The position numbers were made by a program, and so were the translations under genes. Shown here in pieces: positions 12,995 through 18,974 of a DNA stretch of 18,974 nt. Numbering within the stretch: the stretch's first letter is position 1; the number at the start of each line of letters is the position of its first letter. The stretch is from Actinomycetes bacterium. Its GTDB lineage: Bacteria; Actinomycetota; Actinomycetes; Actinomycetales; Microbacteriaceae. The DNA lies in contig JAEYVF010000123.1 of NCBI GenBank assembly GCA_023432005.1, positions 1-18,974 of the forward strand. Direction: 5' to 3'. The notes below the pieces were generated by a model that saw only the letters and a list, made by a program, of their open reading frames with translations, made no database searches and was not told where the DNA came from.

Positions 12995-15318
12995 AGTGCG
13001 TCCTCTCGTACGACGGTGTACAGGGTGGATCCGAAGTCGCCGAGCATGCGCAGGGCGGGGGCGTGCCCGGTGCCGCTGAACTGCATCTCGAGCCGGATGC
13101 CGACGGCGAGCAGCTCGCCCGTGCCGCGGTAGCTCTCGATCCCGTCGGGCAGGCTGCGGCGCTTGCTGACGACGTTCATGACGAGCCCGTTGGGGTCGAG
13201 GCGCACGGGGCTCACGTGGTTGACGAGCGCGCCCAGTCGGTCGAGCATGACGCGCTGCGGCTTGGCGTCGACCCGGTACGCGACCCCCGGATGCAGCCCC
13301 GCGACGGGCAGGATGTCGCGTTCGGGCGCCGCCCGCACGCCGCGCTGGAAGTTGCCGACGATCGCGGCATCCCCGTCGCCGACCTGCCAGATGACGCGCT
13401 CCCGGCGCCCGCTCGGCACACGGCGGAAGCGCCCGAACTGCAGCAGCTCGCGGTGCTGCTTGTAGAACGCGATCTGCTCGGTGATCTCGCGCTTCTCCTC
13501 GGGGGTGAGGAAGTCGAGGTCGTACTCGTACCCGAGGCAGCCGAAGGCCGCGACGTTGAAGCGCGTCGAGAGCGGGGTGTCGCGCAGGGTCTGCTGGTGC
13601 GGCGACGCCGATACGTGCGCGCTCATGACGCTCGGCGGGTAGAGGTAGGAGGTGCCCTGTTGGATGTCGAGGCGCTCGATCGGATCGGTGTCGTCGGAGG
13701 TCCAGATCATGGCCGCCCAGCGCAGCATCCCGAGGTCGAAGCGGTTGCCGCCCGAGGAGCACATCTCGAGCAGCACGTGCGGGCGCGGCCCGAAGATGCG
13801 CTCGAGCACCTCGTACAGCCCGAGCTGGAACGCGTGGGCCGTCATTCCGGGGTGGGCGACGTGCGGCGAGGACGCGTCGGCCATGTGGCGGTTCATGTCC
13901 CACTTGACGTAGCTGAAGCCGTTGTCGTCGATGAGCGCGCCCACCTGCTCGACGATGTGGTCGCGCACCGCGGGGTTGCACAGGTCGAGCAGCTGCTGAT
14001 GGCGGCCCTCGCGCGCGGGCTTGCCGGGGATGCGCAGCGCCCAGTCGGGGTGGGCGCGGTAGAGCTCGCTGTCCTCCGACACCATCTCGGGCTCGACCCA
14101 GATGCCCGTGCGCATGCCGAGCTTGGCGACCCGGTCGACGAGCGGCTTCAGGCCGTTCGGGAATTTCTTCGCGTCGACCGTGTAGTCGCCGAGGGCGCGC
14201 GTGTCGTCCGAGCGCCCCGTGAACCAGCCGTCGTCGATCACGAAGAGCTCGACGCCGAGCTTCGCCGCCTGCCCGGCGAACTTCGCGAGGCGCTTCTCGT
14301 CGATGTCGAAGAACGCCGCCTCCCACGAGTTGTAGACGACGGGCCGCGGCACACCCCGCTGGGCGACGGGCGTGATGTGCTCCCGCACGAAGCGGTGCAT
14401 GCGATCGGAGAGCCCGTTCTGCCCCTCCGCCGAGAAGGCGAGCACGGCCTCCGGCGTCTCGAACGCCTCCCCGGGCGCGAGCGGCCAGCGGAACGCCTGC
14501 GGGTGGATCCCCGCCATGACGCGCACCGATCCGTGCTGATCCCGCTCGAACGAGGTCTCGTGATTGCCCGAGTAGACGAGGTTGAAGCCGTAGGCCCATC
14601 CGCGGTCCTCGTCGGCGTCGGATGCGAAGAGCAGCGTGCCGGGGTTGTGGCGCGCGCTGCTCGCGCCCGTCGTGCTGCCGGTGGAGAAGACCCCGGAGGT
14701 GACCGGCCGGTCGTGCGCGTGCGCCTCGTGGATCCATCCGCCGTCGAAGGTGCGGATCGTGTAGCCGCGATCGGGCAGGTCGAGCTGGAAGCTCGCGAGC
14801 TTCGCGAGCTCGGCCGTCGCCGTGCCCGTGTTGCGCAGCACCGAGCGGCGCGTGATGACGTCGACGCGGGGGAACACCGTGTAGAGCAGAGCCAGCTCGA
14901 GGCCCGCGCGTTCGTCGCTGAGCGTCACCTCGAGGGTCTGCACGCCCTCGCCGCCGTCGGCCGTCGGCAGCGCGTCCGCCGCCACGGCGCCGTCGAGGAT
15001 GCGGTGGTCGCGGTAGACGAAGTCGGTGTCGGCCCCGAACGCCGTGTGCACCTCGACGGGCGAGAGGCGGTAGTCGCCCTGCCCGATCCCGGAGTACTCG
15101 AGGGGGATCGCGTCGAGGCCGTAGGCCATCTCGCCCGGTGCGTAGACGACGCTCGCGCCGAACTCCATCGTGCGCTTCACGCGCAGCGCCGACGGATCCT
15201 GCGACGGCAGCAACGGGCCGTAGTGGAGGTGCTCGAGGTGACCGTGCTCGGTCAGCGAGAACCAGTACGAGGTGGCATCCGTCTGCAGCACGAAGACGCC
15301 GTCGTGGACCTCGATCAC
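12991..15318 (-). CDS. GH36 alpha-galactosidase
   Basis: A 775-residue cytosolic hydrolase removing terminal alpha-1,6-galactose from melibiose, raffinose and related sugars. No signal peptide. Layout is that of the large tetrameric GH36 type: N-terminal beta-sandwich (about 1-330), central barrel and C-terminal beta domain. Barrel motifs are FVIDDGWF, the nucleophile motif KWDMNRH (D474), EMCSSGGNRFD and SDDTDPIERL, where D542/D543 include the acid/base. All expected catalytic motifs are intact. Start is GTG at 15318-15316 with GGGGGAG just upstream; no membrane or secretion signal precedes it. First gene of the sugar operon, coupled by a GTGA overlap to the symporter. TAGACT upstream and a LacI-like palindrome in the leader suggest sugar-inducible repression. 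Confidence 0.95.
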   Translation of the reverse strand: MIEVHDGVFVLQTDATSYWFSLTEHGHLEHLHYGPLLPSQDPSALRVKRTMEFGASVVYAPGEMAYGLDAIPLEYSGIGQGDYRLSPVEVHTAFGADTDFVYRDHRILDGAVAADALPTADGGEGVQTLEVTLSDERAGLELALLYTVFPRVDVITRRSVLRNTGTATAELAKLASFQLDLPDRGYTIRTFDGGWIHEAHAHDRPVTSGVFSTGSTTGASSARHNPGTLLFASDADEDRGWAYGFNLVYSGNHETSFERDQHGSVRVMAGIHPQAFRWPLAPGEAFETPEAVLAFSAEGQNGLSDRMHRFVREHITPVAQRGVPRPVVYNSWEAAFFDIDEKRLAKFAGQAAKLGVELFVIDDGWFTGRSDDTRALGDYTVDAKKFPNGLKPLVDRVAKLGMRTGIWVEPEMVSEDSELYRAHPDWALRIPGKPAREGRHQQLLDLCNPAVRDHIVEQVGALIDDNGFSYVKWDMNRHMADASSPHVAHPGMTAHAFQLGLYEVLERIFGPRPHVLLEMCSSGGNRFDLGMLRWAAMIWTSDDTDPIERLDIQQGTSYLYPPSVMSAHVSASPHQQTLRDTPLSTRFNVAAFGCLGYEYDLDFLTPEEKREITEQIAFYKQHRELLQFGRFRRVPSGRRERVIWQVGDGDAAIVGNFQRGVRAAPERDILPVAGLHPGVAYRVDAKPQRVMLDRLGALVNHVSPVRLDPNGLVMNVVSKRRSLPDGIESYRGTGELLAVGIRLEMQFSGTGHAPALRMLGDFGSTLYTVVREDAL

Positions 15319-15339
15319 GCTCTCCCCCGGATGCCGGCG

Positions 15340-15355
15340 CTCGCAACGCTGCGAG
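15340..15355. promoter_or_regulatory. LacI-family-like operator in sugar-operon leader
   Basis: CTCGCAACGCTGCGAG has 6-bp perfect arms and a central CG; the core GCAACGCTGC differs by one base from the GCAACGTTGC core common to LacI/GalR-type sites. It lies between the candidate -10 box (15378-15383) and the alpha-galactosidase start, where a bound repressor would block transcription. No repressor gene is in the window. Confidence 0.5.
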
Positions 15356-15377
15356 ACCTCGGGTCGCCGACGGCCAG

Positions 15378-15383
15378 AGTCTA
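15378..15383 (-). promoter_or_regulatory. Candidate -10 box (TAGACT) of the sugar operon
   Basis: TAGACT on the minus strand, 59 bases before the alpha-galactosidase GTG. A clear -35 box is not visible. The hexamer is identical to that proposed for terC. Confidence 0.4.
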
Positions 15384-15417
15384 TCGGCGATCCCGCACGG
15401 GCGCGGACGGCCGGGAG

Positions 15418-15423
15418 TAGCCT
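15418..15423 (+). promoter_or_regulatory. -10 box for leaderless POT transporter transcript
   Basis: TAGCCT, then six bases, then GTG 15430. This TANNNT-N6-start layout is typical of leaderless actinobacterial genes. There is no Shine-Dalgarno before the GTG, which supports it. Confidence 0.55.
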
Positions 15424-15429
15424 GACCGG

Positions 15430-16908
15430 GTGGACCACGCGACCGAGCGAGGCACGGCGGGGGCGACGGAACGCGCCGACACCCGCTTCTTCGGCCAGCC
15501 GTGGGCGCTGGCCCACGTGTTCGGCGTCGAGATGTGGGAGCGGTTCAGCTTCTACGGCATGCAGGGCATCCTGCTCATCTCCATGTACTACTCCGTCGCC
15601 GACGGCGGGCTCGGCATCGACGAGGCCGTCGCGACCGGCATCGTGGGGGCCTACGGCGGCACCGTCTACCTGTGCGCGATCCTCGGCGCATGGCTCGCGG
15701 ATCGCGTGCTCGGCTCGGAGCGCGTGCTCTTCTTCAGCGCGATCGTCATCATGTGCGGCCACATCGCGCTCGCCGTGCTGCCGAGCGTGTGGGGTCTCGG
15801 CGTCGGGCTCGTGCTCGTGGCGGTCGGCTCGGGCGGACTCAAGGCGAACGCGACGGCGGTCGTCGGCTCGCTCTACGCGCGCGGCGACGACCGGCGCGAC
15901 GCGGGCTTCTCGCTCTTCTACCTGGGCATCAACCTCGGCGCGTTCCTCGGCCCGCTCATCACCGGCATCCTCCAGACCTCGATCGGCTTCCACTGGGGCT
16001 TCGGCGCCGCGGCGGTCGGGATGGCGCTCGGGCTCGTGCAGTACTCGATCGGCCGACGCGCGCTCCCCGACTCCTCGCGAGCCGTCGCCAACCCCCTCCC
16101 CCGCAATCGCGTCGGTCTCGTGGCCGGCGTCGCCGTCGGGGGACTCGTCGCGCTCGTCGCGCTCGTGCTGCTGGGGGTCATCCGCGCCGACAACCTCGCG
16201 GGCGTCGTCATCATCGTCGTCGCGGCGGCCGCGATCGCGTACTTCGTCGTCATCATCGCGTCGCCGCACATCTCGGCGAACGAGCGCTCGCGTGTGGTCG
16301 CGTTCATCCCGCTCTTCATCGTCAACGTGGGCTTCTGGTCGCTCTACCAGCAGCAGTTCACGGTGCTCACGATCTACTCCGACCAGCGCCTCGACCGCGA
16401 GATCCTCGGCTGGGAGATGCCGGTCTCGTGGGTCAACTCCATCAACCCGATCTTCGTGATCGTGCTCTCGGGCGTCTTCGCCGCGATCTGGACGCGGATG
16501 GGGTCGCGCCAGCCGTCCGCGCCCGTCAAGTTCGCGCTCGGCGCGATCATCATGGGCGGCGCCTTCCTGCTCTTCCTGCCGTTCGCGAACGGGCGCGAGA
16601 ACTCGACCCCGCTGCTCGCGATCGTCGGCATCCTGCTCGTCTTCACGGTCGCCGAGCTCTTCATCTCGCCGCCGGGGCTGTCGGTCACGACGAAGCTCGC
16701 CCCGGAGCGCTTCCACACGCAGATGGTCGCGCTGTACTTCCTGTCGGTCTCGCTCGGCACCTCGATCGCCGGATGGCTCGCCGGCTTCTACGACCCCGCC
16801 GACGAGGTGCCGTACTTCCTCGTGCTGGGCCTCATCGCGGCGGCGCTCGGCGCGGCCCTCTGGCTCGGTGCCAAGCCCGTGCTCGCGCTCATGCGCGGGG
16901 TGCGGTAG
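15430..16908 (+). CDS. POT/PTR2-family proton-dependent oligopeptide transporter
   Basis: A 492-residue membrane protein with about 12-14 helices that should import di- and tripeptides with protons. Family signatures are the ExxER motif in VEMWERFSFYGM (33-44; E34, E37, R38) in helix 1, and FSLFYLGINLGAFLGP in helix 5, the PTR2 signature (usually FYxxINxG[SA]). A long polar N-terminus (1-20) precedes helix 1. Start is GTG 15430, probably leaderless with TAGCCT six bases upstream. It diverges from the sugar operon across a 111-bp gap. The winged-helix gene starts three bases after its stop, so the two are co-transcribed. Family call is firm; substrate choice among peptides is unknown. Confidence 0.95.
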   Translation: MDHATERGTAGATERADTRFFGQPWALAHVFGVEMWERFSFYGMQGILLISMYYSVADGGLGIDEAVATGIVGAYGGTVYLCAILGAWLADRVLGSERVLFFSAIVIMCGHIALAVLPSVWGLGVGLVLVAVGSGGLKANATAVVGSLYARGDDRRDAGFSLFYLGINLGAFLGPLITGILQTSIGFHWGFGAAAVGMALGLVQYSIGRRALPDSSRAVANPLPRNRVGLVAGVAVGGLVALVALVLLGVIRADNLAGVVIIVVAAAAIAYFVVIIASPHISANERSRVVAFIPLFIVNVGFWSLYQQQFTVLTIYSDQRLDREILGWEMPVSWVNSINPIFVIVLSGVFAAIWTRMGSRQPSAPVKFALGAIIMGGAFLLFLPFANGRENSTPLLAIVGILLVFTVAELFISPPGLSVTTKLAPERFHTQMVALYFLSVSLGTSIAGWLAGFYDPADEVPYFLVLGLIAAALGAALWLGAKPVLALMRGVR

Positions 16909-16911
16909 CGG

Positions 16912-18018
16912 ATGGCGTCGTGGGCGGGCGCGCTCGCGTGGCGCGCGGAGCGCCAGTTCCTGGGTGAGACGCGCGCGGCATCCGCTCTCGAGGTCGTCAC
17001 GCGACTGCAGGCGGTGCCCGCGTGGCTCGGCGACGCCGATCTCGCGGTGGGTCTGCGCCTCGCTGCCGACGAGCCCGGCGCGCTCGCGCGGGCCGTCGCG
17101 GCAGGCGAGGTCGTGAAGGTCTACGCCCACCGCGGTTCGACCCAGTACCTCACGCCCGCCGGGGCGGCCGCCGCGCTCACGGTGCGCGCCGCCGGTCGGC
17201 AGTGGGCGCGCACGAGCTGGGTCGAGTTCTACGGAGTGCAGGCGGATGCGTGGCCCGCGCTGCGCGAGGAGGTGCGGGCCGCTGTTGCACCCGGCGCCCT
17301 CACCCGCGCCGAGCTCGCGGCCGCGATCTCGGCGTCCGCGCGATTCGGGCACGTGGGCCACGCGTTCGTCGACAGCCGCGACACCTTCCTCAAGCCCTTC
17401 ATGTGGCAGGGCGACCTGCGGTTCGGGCCCGACCGCGACGGCGACGCGACGCTCGCATCCTTCGACGGCGTGCCCGGCTGGACGGGCGTCGCCGAGCTCG
17501 ACGACGCGGGCGCCGCGGTCGTCGAGGGCTACCTCGCGGCATACGGTCCGGCGACGGAGGCGAACCTCGCGTACTGGCTCGGCGAGGGGCTGAGCGCCGG
17601 GCGCAAGCGGATCGCGAGCTGGCTCTCGGCGCTGCGCGCGAGCGGGCGGGTCGTCGAGCTCCACGTCGACGGAACCCCCGCGTTCGCCCTCGACGCGGAT
17701 GCGGATGCGATCGAGAGCGCGTCGGGCTCCCCTGCGCTGTGTCTCGTTCCGGGCTACGACCAGTGGGTGCTCGGCCCGGGTACGGCGGATCCTCACGTGA
17801 TCGCGCCCGAGCGGCGCGCACTCGCGACCCGCGGGGCCGCGCTCGTCCTCGAGGGCGGTCGCGTGCGCGGCATCTGGCGCCGTGCGGGCTCCGACGTCGA
17901 GGTGTCGTGGTTCGCCGAGCACGCACCGCCCGCTCGCGAGGCGCTCGAGCGCGCGGCGCGCGGGCGAGTCGCGGGTGCGGACGCCGAGGTGCGCCTGGCC
18001 GAGGCGGTCCCCCGATGA
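16912..18018 (+). CDS. Winged-helix DNA-binding protein, AlkZ/YcaQ-related superfamily
   Basis: A 368-residue protein of the winged-helix superfamily (HTH_42/DUF1006) that includes the DNA glycosylases AlkZ and YcaQ (AlkX). Recognisable parts: an N-terminal RAERQFL segment, VVKVYAHRGSTQYLTP (67-82), the FMWQGDLRFGP stretch, AAYGPATEANLAYWLGEG, and a C-terminal LVPGYDQWVLGPG plus VIAPERRALATRG module. In active glycosylases a Q-x-[QD]-like pair follows the first helices; here the aligned place reads L-Q33-A-V35-P, so the second catalytic residue seems missing. It may bind DNA without cutting bases, or use other residues. Start ATG 16912, three bases after the POT stop; its stop overlaps the permease ATG (ATGA). 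Function unknown. Confidence 0.82.
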   Translation: MASWAGALAWRAERQFLGETRAASALEVVTRLQAVPAWLGDADLAVGLRLAADEPGALARAVAAGEVVKVYAHRGSTQYLTPAGAAAALTVRAAGRQWARTSWVEFYGVQADAWPALREEVRAAVAPGALTRAELAAAISASARFGHVGHAFVDSRDTFLKPFMWQGDLRFGPDRDGDATLASFDGVPGWTGVAELDDAGAAVVEGYLAAYGPATEANLAYWLGEGLSAGRKRIASWLSALRASGRVVELHVDGTPAFALDADADAIESASGSPALCLVPGYDQWVLGPGTADPHVIAPERRALATRGAALVLEGGRVRGIWRRAGSDVEVSWFAEHAPPAREALERAARGRVAGADAEVRLAEAVPR

Positions 18019-18974
18019 GCGAGCCCGTCGCTTCTCCGGCATCCGGCCCCCTCGCGCGGCGCCTGACGTTCATCGACGCCGTGGTCATCGGCCTCGGGTC
18101 GATGATCGGCGCGGGCGTCTTCGCCGCATTCGCCCCGGCCGCGGCTGCCGCGGGCAGCTGGCTGCTCGCGGGGCTCGTCGTCGCGGGCTTCGTCGCGTTC
18201 TGCAACGCGACGTCGTCGGCGCAGCTCGCGGCGCAGTACCCGACCTCGGGCGGCACCTACGTGTACGGGCGCGAGCGGCTCGGCCCATGGCCTGGGTTCC
18301 TCGCGGGGTGGTCGTTCGTCGTGGGCAAGACGGCGAGCGCCGCGGCGATGGCCCTCACCTTCGCGGCGTACGCGGTGCCGGATGCGTGGGTCAAGCCCGT
18401 CGCGATCGCCGCGGTCGTGGCGCTCACGGTCGTCAACACGCTCGGCGTGACGCGCACGGCGCTCGTGACGCGTGTACTCGTGGTGGTGGCGCTCGTCGCG
18501 CTCGCTGTCGCGGTGGCGATCGGGTTCTCGCACGCAGCGCCCGCGGAGTCGTCGCCGGGGGTGGAGGCCACGCCCTACGGCGTGCTGCAGTCGGCGGGCC
18601 TGCTGTTCTTCGCGTTCGCGGGCTACGCGCGCATCGCGACGATGGGCGAGGAGGTGCGCGAGCCGGCCCGCACGATCCCGCGCGCGATCGTCGCGGCGCT
18701 CGGGATTGTGATCGTCGTATACGCCCTCGTGGCCCTCTCCGCGCTCGGCTCACTCGGCGCGGGCGGGCTCGCCGCATCCGCCGCTCCCCTCGCCGACGTC
18801 GCCGCGACGAGCGGCGCGGCGTGGCCGGGCGTCGTCGTCGGGACGGGGGCGTCGGCGGCCGCCCTCGGCGCGCTCATCGCGATCATCGCGGGCATCGGCC
18901 GCACCTCGCTCGCGATGGCCCGCACGCGCGACCTGCCCGGCTGGTTCGCGGCCGTGCATCCGCGCTTCCACGTG
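18015..18974 (+). CDS. APC-superfamily amino acid permease, 3' end beyond window
   Basis: The first 320 residues of a membrane transporter of the amino acid-polyamine-organocation superfamily. Helix 1 carries IGLGSMIGAGVF, the broken-helix Gly motif that binds the amino acid backbone. PTSGGTYVYGRERLGPWPGFLAGW matches helices 2-3. FFAFAGYARIATMGEEVREPARTIPRAI is the helix 6 to loop signature of the YfnA/cationic amino acid transporter-like group. About nine helices are visible before the window ends; a full protein would be longer. Start ATG 18015 overlaps the winged-helix stop as ATGA, with no clear Shine-Dalgarno, so translation probably depends on the upstream gene. It may import amino acids, matching the peptide transporter two genes before. 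Confidence 0.92.
   Translation, partial: MSEPVASPASGPLARRLTFIDAVVIGLGSMIGAGVFAAFAPAAAAAGSWLLAGLVVAGFVAFCNATSSAQLAAQYPTSGGTYVYGRERLGPWPGFLAGWSFVVGKTASAAAMALTFAAYAVPDAWVKPVAIAAVVALTVVNTLGVTRTALVTRVLVVVALVALAVAVAIGFSHAAPAESSPGVEATPYGVLQSAGLLFFAFAGYARIATMGEEVREPARTIPRAIVAALGIVIVVYALVALSALGSLGAGGLAASAAPLADVAATSGAAWPGVVVGTGASAAALGALIAIIAGIGRTSLAMARTRDLPGWFAAVHPRFHV

Noticed and set aside
12991..18042. Open minus frame of about 1680 codons extending from the alpha-galactosidase through three plus-strand genes
   Set aside because: Beyond 15318 it is antisense to well-recognised POT, winged-helix and APC genes, with repetitive Arg/Asp/Glu composition and no motif.

Overview
The window reads as chromosomal DNA of a high-GC actinobacterium. 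Most likely it is a member of the Microbacteriaceae. The reasons are very high GC, frequent GTG starts, TANNNT-like -10 boxes six bases before start codons, a DUF222/13E12 remnant with an actinobacterial SOS box, an LAxTG wall-sorting signal, and the overused hexamer GGATGC/GCATCC. No plasmid, phage, rRNA, tRNA or CRISPR signal was seen. Family assignments come from motifs recognised by eye.

Region 1 (1-5119, minus strand) is a phospho-threonine signalling cluster. In transcription order it holds a TerC-type membrane protein behind a probable manganese riboswitch, a small FHA protein, a PP2C phosphatase, a larger FHA protein, and a Ser/Thr kinase cut by the window edge. The last three are packed at 1-nt gap or 1-nt overlap. 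All four signalling proteins carry short [DE]-T-x-x-[RK] motifs outside their folded domains. These are candidate kinase targets and FHA ligands, and they make this cluster the most interesting part of the window.

Region 2 (5120-5999) is decayed DNA. It holds a DUF222/HNH endonuclease pseudogene whose pieces lie in all three minus frames, its intact LexA-type box, and a 41-nt palindromic repeat.

Region 3 (6000-9671) has glmU (peptidoglycan and cell-wall precursor synthesis, minus) divergent from a secreted GH18 chitinase (plus). The chitinase has a C-terminal module with a sortase-E-like LAATG anchor.

Region 4 (9676-15318, minus) is a tight sugar operon: GH36 alpha-galactosidase, GPH-family sugar symporter, GH13 alpha-glucosidase of the alpha-1,6 type. 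It suits import and hydrolysis of melibiose/raffinose-type and isomaltose-type sugars. A LacI-like operator lies in its leader. The operon ends 4 nt from the convergent chitinase.

Region 5 (15430-18974, plus) is divergent from the sugar operon: a POT-family peptide transporter with a probable leaderless start, a winged-helix protein of the AlkZ-related superfamily lacking the usual Q-x-Q motif, and an APC amino-acid permease cut by the window end. Together regions 3-5 suggest a heterotroph that takes up chitin, plant oligosaccharides, peptides and amino acids.
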